Positions 27,496 through 36,427 of a stretch of 64,000 nt of DNA are shown here, piece by piece. The notes beneath the pieces were generated by a model. It did no database searches, was not told the DNA's origin, and saw only the letters and a list, made by a program, of their open reading frames with translations. Positions within the stretch are counted from its first letter, which is position 1. Each line of letters opens with the position of its first letter. Position numbers and translations under genes: made by a program. Location of the stretch: assembly GCF_000737865.1 (NCBI RefSeq), contig NZ_CP007287.1:681660-745659 (forward strand), given 5' to 3'. Source of the DNA: Bifidobacterium coryneforme (GTDB taxonomy: Bacteria > Actinomycetota > Actinomycetes > Actinomycetales > Bifidobacteriaceae).

Positions 27496-29745
27496 TCAGA
27501 CCACGGTCAGGGTCACCACTGCCGGTGAGCCATCATCATTGACCACCTTGACCTGACTGCCTGGTTCAGGGTCCTGGATTCGCACGGTATGGGTCAGGTT
27601 GCCCAGGGGTGCGGAGATGTTGACCTTGAGCCCGTAGCCTTCCAGAATCCTGGTGGCCTCGTCCTGGCTTTTTCCTTTGACATCAGGCATGGAGATGGCC
27701 TGCGGTCCCTTGGACACCACCACGTCGACCGTGTCCCCCCAGTGGAGTTGTTCCTGGGCCTGATGGGAGGCGGATACCACCCGGTTGCGGGGCACTTTGT
27801 CCGACCAGTCCTCACGGTAGTTGACGGTGAGTCGAAGGGCCTCCAGGGCAGCCTTGGCTTCTTCTCTTGACTTGCCGACGATGTCGGGCATGGCCACCGG
27901 CATCTTCCCCTTGGACAGAACCAGGGTGACCTGGGTGTCGTGGCGGGTCCTGGTTCCCGGGGCGGGGTCCACTGAAATCGCCGCTCCCTCGGGTATGTCC
28001 ATCGAGTACTGATCCTTGGACTGGTCATGGTCTATCCGACTGAACCCAGCTGTTTTCAGGGCCTGCAATGGGTCCTTGCCTTCGGCGGTGTCTGCTGTGA
28101 GGAGGTTTTCCGGCACCGTGGCCTCACGGACGCCCTTGGAGACGGTCAGTTTGACTCGACCCATCCTCTTGCTGATGCGGGATCCCACCGTGTCAGGATC
28201 CGCTGCCATGATGGCGCCTTTGGCCACAGAATCGCTGAAGTCATAAGCAGATTCCATCTCAATGCCGGCGACCTTGAGAGTGCGGGAGTACTTGGCGAAA
28301 TCTGCACCAATGACCTTGCAGGCCTGGTTTTCAGCGCAGGAAATATCATCAGGCTTGGGGAGGGTGTGATAGCTGCCGGGCCCCATGAAGTACCACCAGG
28401 AACCGCCTCCGCCCCCTGCCAGGGCAAGGACGAGGATGACGATGAGTGCGATGATCAGTGCCCGCTTCCCCTTTTTCCTGCTGCCCGACCCTGAGGGGAG
28501 CTGCTCCTCGCCTTGGGCCTCTGCCGGCAGTCCTGCATCGCTCTGGAGGCCTGGTGCCAGGGGATCAGAGCCGATTCGGGTGGTCTCCGACGGGTTCGTG
28601 GCTGGGGACGACATGACCTGGGTCTGTTCGGGGTTGACATCGTTCAGGATGTACCTGCGGGTCTCCGCTGAAGTCGCCCTGTCGGTTCCATCCCGTCCGG
28701 GCGTTTGCGGGGGCGCCGGCACTGGCGGGGCGGGGGAGACCGGCTGGTCCATATCGGTGGTGGCGTCATGTTTATCGGACTGAGGTAGGGAAGACCCGTC
28801 GGCAGTCGCGTCCGATGTCTGCTGGACCCCGTTGGTGCTGTTTGTCGCCTCTGGAGCACGGGGGGCGGGCATGATGAACTGAAGCGCCTGCATGCTCAGC
28901 CCATGTTGGACCTGATTCAATTCCTGCAGGGCCTGGGTGGCATCCTTGGGCCTTCCCGCGATGGAGCGACTTGTCAGACGGGTGACCATGTCGGAAACGG
29001 CCGGGTCAATGCCTGGGCAGACCTTTGACAAGGCGGGGACATCCTCATGGACGTGCTTGAAGACGATGGTGACGGGGTTCTGGCTGGCGAATGGGACCGT
29101 GCCTGTCAGCATCTCATAGGCCATGATTCCGACTGCATAGAGATCGCCCTGGGGGGTGGCCTGGTTGTTCTCGATGGTTTCGGGGGCCAGATATGCGGCT
29201 GTTCCTAGGAGCATGCCGGTTGAGGAAAGGGTGGCCTGTGAGGCGGCCCGTGCCAGGCCGAAGTCCGTGATTTCCACGTGGCCCCGGTCGTTGAGGAGGA
29301 TGTTCTCCGGCTTTATGTCGCGATGGACCACTCCGGCCTGATGCGCCGAGGAGAGGCCATCGAGGATCTCACCCAGGATACGCATGGTCTCCCGCAGGTT
29401 GAAGGTCACCTGACGGCCCATCTCCTGGCGCAGGCTGATGCCGTGCACATACTCCATGACCAGGTAGTCCAGTCCCTCGAAAAGCCCGGTGTCGTAGACC
29501 TGGACGATATGGGGGTTGGCGATTGCCGCGGCCGACTGGGCCTCGCGGCGGAACCGTTCCTCGAACTGGGCGCGGTGTGGGCCCTGGGCCAACTGCGTAT
29601 GCATGACCTTGACGGCCACATGGCGGTTCAGCCGTTCATCCAGGGCCTCGTAGACCGTGGCCATTCCACCCTCCGCCACCTTGCGCAGGATGCGGTAGCG
29701 GCCGTCGATGATTCGGTCCCTGGTCGTATCTTCCGCTTCACTCAT
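27496..29745 (-). CDS. PASTA-domain serine/threonine kinase (PknB/Stk1 type)
   Basis: A 749-residue membrane kinase that senses peptidoglycan fragments. The cytoplasmic kinase domain (about 15-275) has EGGMATVY in the Gly-rich loop, HVAVKV with the catalytic Lys, HRDIKPEN and DFGLA. A Ser/Thr/Pro-rich juxtamembrane region leads to one transmembrane helix (about 423-445). Outside are about four PASTA-like repeats; the first is divergent and carries two nearby cysteines (SCAENQACKV). Start choice is uncertain: ATG 29745 has a TACGAT box six bases upstream (leaderless), while ATG 29811 would overlap the polyprenyl synthase gene by 17 bp. Substrates are likely cell-wall and division proteins. Confidence 0.92.
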   Translation of the reverse strand: MSEAEDTTRDRIIDGRYRILRKVAEGGMATVYEALDERLNRHVAVKVMHTQLAQGPHRAQFEERFRREAQSAAAIANPHIVQVYDTGLFEGLDYLVMEYVHGISLRQEMGRQVTFNLRETMRILGEILDGLSSAHQAGVVHRDIKPENILLNDRGHVEITDFGLARAASQATLSSTGMLLGTAAYLAPETIENNQATPQGDLYAVGIMAYEMLTGTVPFASQNPVTIVFKHVHEDVPALSKVCPGIDPAVSDMVTRLTSRSIAGRPKDATQALQELNQVQHGLSMQALQFIMPAPRAPEATNSTNGVQQTSDATADGSSLPQSDKHDATTDMDQPVSPAPPVPAPPQTPGRDGTDRATSAETRRYILNDVNPEQTQVMSSPATNPSETTRIGSDPLAPGLQSDAGLPAEAQGEEQLPSGSGSRKKGKRALIIALIVILVLALAGGGGGSWWYFMGPGSYHTLPKPDDISCAENQACKVIGADFAKYSRTLKVAGIEMESAYDFSDSVAKGAIMAADPDTVGSRISKRMGRVKLTVSKGVREATVPENLLTADTAEGKDPLQALKTAGFSRIDHDQSKDQYSMDIPEGAAISVDPAPGTRTRHDTQVTLVLSKGKMPVAMPDIVGKSREEAKAALEALRLTVNYREDWSDKVPRNRVVSASHQAQEQLHWGDTVDVVVSKGPQAISMPDVKGKSQDEATRILEGYGLKVNISAPLGNLTHTVRIQDPEPGSQVKVVNDDGSPAVVTLTVV

Positions 29746-29751
29746 GCTGGT

Positions 29752-29757
29752 ATCGTA
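29752..29757 (-). promoter_or_regulatory. -10 box for leaderless PASTA kinase
   Basis: TACGAT on the minus strand ends six bases before the kinase ATG and lies inside the gap after the upstream gene. Confidence 0.35.
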
Positions 29758-29794
29758 TGGCCTTCTGGTCGCTGGGGAGGCTGGTTCGGCCTCC

Positions 29795-31006
29795 TTATCC
29801 GTCAATTCCATGCCTATGATACCCGGGAGTCGCGGCATCGGGCATGAAACGGCGGCAGGCCCGCTCGATGATGGAGCCCTGCCTGTCATCCAGTGACAAC
29901 TCTCGGCACAGGTTGGCTATTTCCTCATAGACCGAACTGGTCAGACGATCCATACGGTTCCGGCTTTTCTCCACAGCCCCGCTGGTCTCCATCAGGCGTC
30001 GGACCCATGCCACCTGATCCGGTGTGCGTTGGGGTGCCCTGTAGGCCGCCCTGAGCCTTTCGGCCTCATCCTGAGAGGCCATTGAGAGGGTATCGGCAAG
30101 GAGTACGGTCCGCTTCCCCTCCAGGATGTCCCCTCCCTGGGGTTTGCCGGTCTGACCGCTGCGGCCCTCCACATCGAGGAGGTCGTCTCGCAACTGGAAG
30201 AGGAGACCGAGATGGAGGCCGAGATCATAGGCCAGGGCACGGGTGCGGTCCGGGTCGATGCCGCCTGCCATCAGTCCCAGGGCAAGGGGTGCCATGGTCG
30301 TATAGGAGGCTGTTTTCCATCCCATGGTCCTGAATGCCTCACGACGCAGCTGTTCGGGATCATCTAAGGGCATGATTTCCATGCCCATATCGAGGACCTG
30401 CCCGGTTTCCACAGCGGTCTGCATGCCGAAGAAGGTCCGGAGGATGCTCTCGCCCGATGGGAGGGAGGCGGACGCCCTGGAGACCAGATCGGAGCTGGAG
30501 GTGGACAGCAGGTCTCCCAGAAGGATGCCCAGCCCACGCCCCCTGGCTGCTGTCGCTTCTGAACTTCGACCGGCACCGAGGTGGTCCTGACGCATCGGAT
30601 TTCCGAGGTCTGTTCGTTCAGGGTTCTCCTCGGGGCCTGTCAGGTTCGACAGGACCATATGGGAGGACGGTTTGCCGCGGCGAAGGGGGGAGTTGTCGAT
30701 GATGTCGTCATGGACCAGGGCACTGGTCTGGTAGACCTCCAGCGCGCAGGCCAGATCGATGACTGCCTGGTCGGTGTTCTCTTCGCCTGCTCCGATCGCC
30801 CAATAGGTGTCCCAGAGCAGGAGTGCCCTCAGTCGTTTGCCGCCCCGGCCGGCCCGGCCGGCCTCGTCCCACACGGCATTCAAGGCCTGTAGCGGGGCCG
30901 GGATGCCGTCTGTGCCCGTTTCCGGCTCGCCGAGGTGGTCCTGCCGACAGGCCTCGACCAGTTCGCTCATCCGCTGTTCGATGGTCTCAGGTGTGAGGGT
31001 TTCCAT
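29795..31006 (-). CDS. Polyprenyl (geranylgeranyl-type) diphosphate synthase
   Basis: A 403-residue trans-prenyltransferase adding isopentenyl units to an allylic diphosphate. The first Asp-rich motif is DDIIDNSPLRRG and the second is LRDDLLD, both binding Mg-diphosphate. It is about 60-80 residues longer than the core family because of an insert after the first motif (about 135-180), with acidic and Gly/Arg-rich parts. ATG 31006 has a TAGGCT box seven bases upstream, so a leaderless start is likely; ATG 31036 is the alternative. The product may feed undecaprenyl or longer isoprenoids; chain length cannot be read from sequence. It lies just upstream of the PASTA kinase. Confidence 0.88.
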   Translation of the reverse strand: METLTPETIEQRMSELVEACRQDHLGEPETGTDGIPAPLQALNAVWDEAGRAGRGGKRLRALLLWDTYWAIGAGEENTDQAVIDLACALEVYQTSALVHDDIIDNSPLRRGKPSSHMVLSNLTGPEENPERTDLGNPMRQDHLGAGRSSEATAARGRGLGILLGDLLSTSSSDLVSRASASLPSGESILRTFFGMQTAVETGQVLDMGMEIMPLDDPEQLRREAFRTMGWKTASYTTMAPLALGLMAGGIDPDRTRALAYDLGLHLGLLFQLRDDLLDVEGRSGQTGKPQGGDILEGKRTVLLADTLSMASQDEAERLRAAYRAPQRTPDQVAWVRRLMETSGAVEKSRNRMDRLTSSVYEEIANLCRELSLDDRQGSIIERACRRFMPDAATPGYHRHGIDG

Positions 31007-31013
31007 GGATATA

Positions 31014-31019
31014 AGCCTA
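31014..31019 (-). promoter_or_regulatory. -10 box for leaderless polyprenyl synthase
   Basis: TAGGCT on the minus strand ends seven bases before the ATG. A CTGACC element about 18 bp further upstream is an acceptable -35. Confidence 0.45.
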
Positions 31020-31213
31020 TCCACAGACGTCCCCATGGGTCAGGCTCTTCTCAGGGCAGATGGGGTGTGCCCACATTCGACCACACCGTCTGTGAGGCAT
31101 GTGCCTCATGGGACATCGATGACAGGCTTGTGTCACGAAGCCAAGTGGTTCGGGTGGTTCCGGTCGTTCTCCCGTGTGCCACCAGCAGATCAACAGGTCG
31201 GGAGGTACCGGGA

Positions 31214-31912
31214 ATGACAGGGTTCAATCAAGACGGGGCGCGGTTCGAGGTCATGGGGGCTGATGGGACTCTGACGGCCTCCCAGGAGGAGTCGATCCTG
31301 GAGAAGTACCGGGCGGACAGGCGGGAGTCGGGGGTTGCGGAAGCCGATAAGGCATGGTTGCAGTCCCCGCTCAGTGCCTGGTCTCAGGCCTTGGAACAAG
31401 CCGGAGAGTCAGAATGTGGCGGCCAGGGGAAACAGGCGGAAGCCCCGACTTCGGATCGGTGCATGTCCCTGGCTCAGATGGCGGTCCTGGCGGTCCTGAT
31501 TGGTGAAACCCTGCCCATCCGTGACGGGTTGATTGTTTCCTTGATATACGGAAAGGGCAATCTGGACTGTCCCAGACTCCTGGACCTGTGTGTACATCCC
31601 CACGAGGCCGACAACGTCACCCTGCTCTGCGATATCCTCGACTCGGCATTCAAGGATGGCGATTCACATCCGGACCTTCCCCGGTGCAGGGCGGGACTGG
31701 CCCTGCTGGACCGCATGGCGGGGATCATGCGCCTGGGGCATAAGGCCCAATCCCATGCGGTGGCCGCCTATACCCTCTGGTGGATGGGTGGTGATGGGGC
31801 TGCTGCCAAGGCGGAGGAGGCCCTTGCCGATGATGCCCAGTGCAGTCTGGCGGCCATCGTGCTCAACCTGACAGTTCACTCGATTCTGCCGGCTTGGAAG
31901 GAATTCGGCTGA
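31214..31912 (+). CDS. DUF4192 family protein
   Basis: A 232-residue protein of unknown function. The C-terminal part, SHAVAAYTLWWMGGDGAAAK followed by ALADDAQCSLAAIVLNL, matches the DUF4192 pattern in which small helices surround a W-G-D segment; the family is restricted to actinobacteria. The start is ATG 31214 with GGGAGG nine bases upstream. It directly precedes the primary sigma factor gene in the same direction. No membrane segment or signal peptide is visible. Confidence 0.75.
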   Translation: MTGFNQDGARFEVMGADGTLTASQEESILEKYRADRRESGVAEADKAWLQSPLSAWSQALEQAGESECGGQGKQAEAPTSDRCMSLAQMAVLAVLIGETLPIRDGLIVSLIYGKGNLDCPRLLDLCVHPHEADNVTLLCDILDSAFKDGDSHPDLPRCRAGLALLDRMAGIMRLGHKAQSHAVAAYTLWWMGGDGAAAKAEEALADDAQCSLAAIVLNLTVHSILPAWKEFG

Positions 31913-32013
31913 ATCGGGAATAATCGTCCCCCTGAGATGGTTCACTTAATGAGTAAAGATTTGACCTTGCCATAACTGTGCCCAAAGGGCGGTTCGCAAG
32001 GTGGGTATACCGC

Positions 32014-32027
32014 AGGAGGATAATTTG
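32014..32027 (+). promoter_or_regulatory. Ribosome-binding site that sets the TTG start of sigA
   Basis: AGGAGG followed by five bases and TTG. The perfect Shine-Dalgarno at ideal spacing overrides the weak start codon and excludes the upstream GTG at 32001. Confidence 0.8.
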
Positions 32028-33620
32028 GCCACTAAGGACACCAAGTCAGTCAAGACAGCCGAGGTGGACGCCGAGGAGGCCAAGACCCCCTCGACTTCCG
32101 GTAAGGACCGGAGCCAAAAGGGTGACAAGGCCAAGACTGGTACCCGGGCCAAGGGCAAGACGGCAACGCCGACCAAGAAGTCCGCCGCGAAGAAGACCGC
32201 CGCCGCCAAGGCCTCTTCCAACAAGAGCGGAGCCACTGCTGAGAAGGAGTCCGTAGAGGGTTCATCAACGGGGAAGTCCAAGTCGACCGGAGCCAGGAAG
32301 TCCTCTGCCAAAAAATCAGCAGCCAAGACCGGGACCACCAAGAAAACAAGCGGTAAGAGTACCTCGACCAAGGCCGGTAAGACGACGGATAATAAGCCTG
32401 TTGACGACGCAATCCTGGAGGACCAGACCGGCGAGGACGAATTCGATGTCACGGACATCGATGAGAACGGTACCCCCGAGTCCGACGAACTGGATAAGGA
32501 CCAGGACCAGTTGGAAGACGAGCCCGGCAGTGACGACGAGGAAGAGCACGAGGCCCGCGAAGTAAGCGAGGAGGCCGAGGAGGATCGAAAGGCCGCCCAC
32601 GAGTTGGCCGCCAAGGTCAAAGGGGCCTTCGTTGTAGACGATTCCGAGGATGACGAGAGCGTCACCCCCTCCGGCAATCCCAAACGTCGCGTGGTCACTG
32701 CAGGTGCCACTGCGGATCCGGTGAAGGACTACCTGAAGCAGATTGGCCGGGTCAGTTTGCTGAACGCTGAGCAGGAGGTGGACCTCTCCGAACGCATCGA
32801 GGCTGGTCTCTATGCCCAGCACCTGCTGGATACCGATGATGAGGGAATGGACTTCAAGCGTCGGCGTGAGCTCAAGTGGGCCGCCAACGACGGGAAGAAG
32901 GCCAAGGATCACCTCCTGGAGGCCAACCTCCGCCTGGTCGTCTCCCTGGCAAAGCGCTACACCGGCCGTGGCATGCTCTTCCTGGACCTGATTCAGGAAG
33001 GCAACCTGGGTCTGATTCGAGCCGTGGAGAAGTTCGACTACACCAAGGGCTACAAGTTCTCGACCTACGCCACCTGGTGGATTCGCCAGGCCATCACCAG
33101 GGCCATGGCTGACCAGGCCCGCACCATCCGTGTTCCTGTTCACATGGTCGAGGTCATCAACAAGCTCTCCCGCGTTCAGCGTCAGATGCTCCAGGACCTG
33201 GGACGCGAACCCACCCCTGACGAGCTGGCCAGGGAACTGGATATGCCTGTCGAGAAGGTACAGGAGGTCCAGAAGTATGGTCGCGAACCCATCTCCCTCC
33301 ACACCCCGCTGGGCGAAGATGGTGATTCCGAGTTCGGGGACCTGATTGAGGATACGGACGCCATCGCTCCCTCGGATGCCGTGGCCTTCTCCCTTCTCCA
33401 GGAGCAGTTCAAGCAGGTTCTGGAGACCCTGAGCCCCAGAGAGGCCGGCGTCATAAAGATGCGGTACGGCCTGGAGGACGGGCAGCCCAAGACACTGGAT
33501 GACATCGGCAGGGTTTACGGGGTTACACGTGAGCGCATCCGTCAGATCGAGTCCAAGACCATGTCCAAACTGCGTCACCCCTCACGGTCGCAGACCCTGC
33601 GCGACTTCCTGGACCAGTGA
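32025..33620 (+). CDS. sigA: Primary RNA polymerase sigma factor (SigA/HrdB type), TTG start
   Basis: A 531-residue housekeeping sigma factor. Residues 1-210 form a Lys/Ala/Ser/Thr-rich, then acidic extension typical of actinobacterial HrdB. Region 1.2 begins near [21 protein letters not shown], here shown as [11 protein letters not shown]. Regions 2.1-2.4 include [20 protein letters not shown] and [13 protein letters not shown]; region 3 and the region 4 helix-turn-helix ([19 protein letters not shown]) complete it. Start: AGGAGG (32014-32019) is exactly five bases before TTG 32025. No ATG exists near that site, and a GTG at 32001 lies before it. Confidence 0.95.
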   Translation: MATKDTKSVKTAEVDAEEAKTPSTSGKDRSQKGDKAKTGTRAKGKTATPTKKSAAKKTAAAKASSNKSGATAEKESVEGSSTGKSKSTGARKSSAKKSAAKTGTTKKTSGKSTSTKAGKTTDNKPVDDAILEDQTGEDEFDVTDIDENGTPESDELDKDQDQLEDEPGSDDEEEHEAREVSEEAEEDRKAAHELAAKVKGAFVVDDSEDDESVTPSGNPKRRVVTAGATADPVKDYLKQIGRVSLLNAEQEVDLSERIEAGLYAQHLLDTDDEGMDFKRRRELKWAANDGKKAKDHLLEANLRLVVSLAKRYTGRGMLFLDLIQEGNLGLIRAVEKFDYTKGYKFSTYATWWIRQAITRAMADQARTIRVPVHMVEVINKLSRVQRQMLQDLGREPTPDELARELDMPVEKVQEVQKYGREPISLHTPLGEDGDSEFGDLIEDTDAIAPSDAVAFSLLQEQFKQVLETLSPREAGVIKMRYGLEDGQPKTLDDIGRVYGVTRERIRQIESKTMSKLRHPSRSQTLRDFLDQ

Positions 33621-33630
33621 GGCCAAGCGG

Positions 33631-33656
33631 GGGAGCCCGGCACTGTCGGGGGTCCC
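33631..33656 (+). terminator. Possible sigA terminator hairpin
   Basis: GGGA-g-CCCG and CGGG-g-TCCC pair with one internal mismatch around a seven-base loop. Only CTTGCT follows, so the call is weak. Confidence 0.35.
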
Positions 33657-33767
33657 TTGCTAGAAAAGGTTGACGGTAGGTGAGGGCAGGCTACTGGGGT
33701 CGGCTCGGAGGAATCCGGTCCGGTCTGCGGGAGCCGCCCACGGTTTCGAAGGTGGACAGCGAGGAAA

Positions 33768-36200
33768 ATGGCTGGCAGCAAGGCTGAGACGGGCAGTGCA
33801 TACGGTGCCAATAGTCTGACGGTTCTGGAAGGTCTGGACGCGGTGCGCAAGCGTCCAGGTATGTATATCGGAACCACCGACAGCCAGGGGCTCATGCATT
33901 GCCTCTGGGAGATCATCGACAACTCCGTCGATGAGGCTCTGGCCGGGGCCTGCACAGAGATCACGGTCACTCTCCACCAGGATGGCTCCATCGAGGTGGC
34001 GGACAACGGCCGGGGCATTCCTGTCGACATTGAGCCCAAGACAGGCCTGAGCGGTGTCGAGGTGGTCCTTACCAAGCTCCATGCGGGTGCCAAGTTCGGC
34101 AACGCCTCATACAACGCTGCAGGTGGTCTGCACGGTGTCGGTTCGTCCGTGGTCAACGCGCTGAGTTCCCGCCTGGATGTTGAGGTCGACAGGGATGGCA
34201 AGACCCATCGGATGCAGTTCCACCAGGGTCATCCCGGTGTCTACCAGGATGCCGACCCTGAGCATCCCTCACCGGATTCCCCCTTCAAGCGGACCAGAAA
34301 GAACAAGCCCACCCCCCTGGAGGTTGTGGGAAGCGTTTCCAAGCGCAAGACCGGTACCAGGGTCAGGTACTGGGCCGATCCCGAGATTTTCAATACCACG
34401 GCCCGCTTCTCTTATGAGCAGTTGATAGACAGGGCCAGGCAGACCAGCTTCCTGGTTCCCGGTCTGAAGATAACCGTCATAGATGAGCAGGTGCCGGAAA
34501 CAGGCGATCCGGACCAGGACCTCATGCAGGAGATTGACAGGGGTTCCTCCGAGTCCGTGTCCTCCGAGTCGGGTCCATCCGCTGACGAGACCACGGATTC
34601 GGCAGCTGGGTTCCTATCCGATTCGGCGGCTTCGCTGAATCTGGAATCAGAACTCTCCGATGCCGCTCTACCTGGTGATGACGAAGAGGATGAGGCCGAT
34701 GTAGAGGTTTCCAAGACTGCCGAGGCAGGGGAGACCGAGCAGGCCGGGGCGGAGATTGGCCCCACCGAGCAGGCTGACCAGGCCATGCTGGAGCCGATGG
34801 AATCGGCCGGTCACCGGCGCGTGGAGGAGTTCCTCCATACGGGCGGGGTCAAGGACTTCGTTGACTTCCTTTCCAAGGGGGAGCCCGTCAGTGATGTCTG
34901 GCACATCTCCGGCGAGTCCACCTACCAGGAAGAGACCCAGAAGGTAGGTCCTGACGGGGAGCTCCATGCCGAGCAGGTGGAACGAACCTGCGGGGTGGAT
35001 ATAGCCCTGCGCTGGGTCAATGACTACGACTCGGTCATTCGCAGTTTCGTCAATGTGGTGGCCACGCCCGGCGGCGGCATGCACGTGGATGGGTTCCTCA
35101 ACGCCATGACCCGCCAGGTTCGCAAGGCCGTCGAGACCAACGCCCGTAAGCTCAAGGTGAACCTGAAGGACTCCCACAGCAAGATCGAACGTGACGATGT
35201 CCTGGCCGGGTTGGTGGCTGTGGTCACGGTTCGCATCTCCGAACCCCAGTTCCAGGGTCAGACCAAGGACGTCCTGGGAACGGCGCAGGTCAAGCCACTG
35301 GTGACCCGAATGACGGATGATCAGTTCGGTGAGATGATTACCGGCTCAAGGCGGGGATTCAAGGAGCAGTCGGGCCGGGTCCTCGAAAAGATCGTGGGCG
35401 AGATGCATGCCCGCATTCAGGCAAGAAAGACCAAGGAGGTCACCCGGCGCAAGAACGCCTTGGAATCCGCCTCGATGCCATCGAAACTCTCGGATTCCAT
35501 GCCGGGCAACGACGATATCGCCGAGCTCTTCATCGTGGAGGGCGATTCCGCCCTGGGTACGGCCAAAGCGGCCAGGAACTCCATGTTCCAGGCCCTTCTG
35601 CCCATCAGGGGGAAGATTCTCAACGTCCAGAAGGCTTCGCTCTCCCAGATGCTGACCAACAAGGAGTGTGCCTCCATCATCCAGGTGGTCGGGGCCGGGT
35701 CCGGAGCCAGTTTCGATATCAACCAGTCCAGGTACAACAAGGTCATCATGATGACTGATGCGGATGTTGACGGTGCCCATATCCGCATCCTCCTGCTGAC
35801 CCTTTTCTACCGGTACATGCGGCCGCTGATCGAGTACGGTCATGTATACGCCGCCGTGCCGCCCCTCCATAGAATCGCCCTGGCGGGCAAGCGCAAGGGT
35901 GAGTTCATCTACACCTATTCGGACGATGAACTGGAGGGGAAGCTGGCCGACCTGCGTAGGCAGCATATCGATTACAACCCCGATGTGCAGCGCTACAAGG
36001 GTCTGGGTGAGATGGATGCCGACCAGCTGGCCGACACCACCATGGACCCCAGGACCAGGATGCTCCGCAGAATCCGTATGGAGGACGCCGAGAGGGCTTC
36101 CGGCATATTCCCACTGCTCATGGGTGATGACGTGCCGCCACGCAAGCAGTTCATCGTGGACAATGCCGATGACTTTGATCGGAGCAAGATCGATACCTGA
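33768..36200 (+). CDS. parE: Type IIA topoisomerase subunit B (ParE/GyrB-like) with acidic insert
   Basis: An 810-residue ATPase subunit. The GHKL fold is intact: EIIDNSVDEALAG, DNGRGIPVD, GGLHGVGSSVVNAL. The TOPRIM domain has IVEGDSALGTAKAARN and MMTDADVDGAHI, and QRYKGLGEMD near the C-terminus. Between the ATPase and transducer domains, residues about 241-348 are an insert rich in Asp, Glu and Ser, absent from most GyrB/ParE proteins. The ATG is preceded by GCGAGGAA. ParE rather than GyrB is inferred from distance to the canonical dnaA-gyrB locus and from the partner gene converging on it; biochemical role is not proven by sequence. Confidence 0.88.
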   Translation: MAGSKAETGSAYGANSLTVLEGLDAVRKRPGMYIGTTDSQGLMHCLWEIIDNSVDEALAGACTEITVTLHQDGSIEVADNGRGIPVDIEPKTGLSGVEVVLTKLHAGAKFGNASYNAAGGLHGVGSSVVNALSSRLDVEVDRDGKTHRMQFHQGHPGVYQDADPEHPSPDSPFKRTRKNKPTPLEVVGSVSKRKTGTRVRYWADPEIFNTTARFSYEQLIDRARQTSFLVPGLKITVIDEQVPETGDPDQDLMQEIDRGSSESVSSESGPSADETTDSAAGFLSDSAASLNLESELSDAALPGDDEEDEADVEVSKTAEAGETEQAGAEIGPTEQADQAMLEPMESAGHRRVEEFLHTGGVKDFVDFLSKGEPVSDVWHISGESTYQEETQKVGPDGELHAEQVERTCGVDIALRWVNDYDSVIRSFVNVVATPGGGMHVDGFLNAMTRQVRKAVETNARKLKVNLKDSHSKIERDDVLAGLVAVVTVRISEPQFQGQTKDVLGTAQVKPLVTRMTDDQFGEMITGSRRGFKEQSGRVLEKIVGEMHARIQARKTKEVTRRKNALESASMPSKLSDSMPGNDDIAELFIVEGDSALGTAKAARNSMFQALLPIRGKILNVQKASLSQMLTNKECASIIQVVGAGSGASFDINQSRYNKVIMMTDADVDGAHIRILLLTLFYRYMRPLIEYGHVYAAVPPLHRIALAGKRKGEFIYTYSDDELEGKLADLRRQHIDYNPDVQRYKGLGEMDADQLADTTMDPRTRMLRRIRMEDAERASGIFPLLMGDDVPPRKQFIVDNADDFDRSKIDT

Positions 36201-36229
36201 TCGGTTCTGATTCCGGCGGTTCGGTTCGA

Positions 36230-36257
36230 GGGTAAACGTCTATGGGGGCGTTTACCC
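36230..36257. terminator. Hairpin between convergent parE and parC
   Basis: GGGTAAACG and CGTTTACCC form a perfect 9-bp stem with a ten-base loop, 29 bp after the parE stop. There is no T-run. It may act as a shared 3' barrier. Confidence 0.5.
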
Positions 36258-36427
36258 CCGATTCATCTCAGGTGCTCCTGTTCACAGGCGTCGGGATGCC
36301 TCCTGCACCAAGGCGGCCGATATGCGCTCGTGCCTTAGGGGACTCGCCCGTTCAGGCCCGGGCGGGAGAGTCGGTGTTACCGGAACAGGACCTTCCCACC
36401 CGGAGCCTCACACAATCGGATCTGCTT

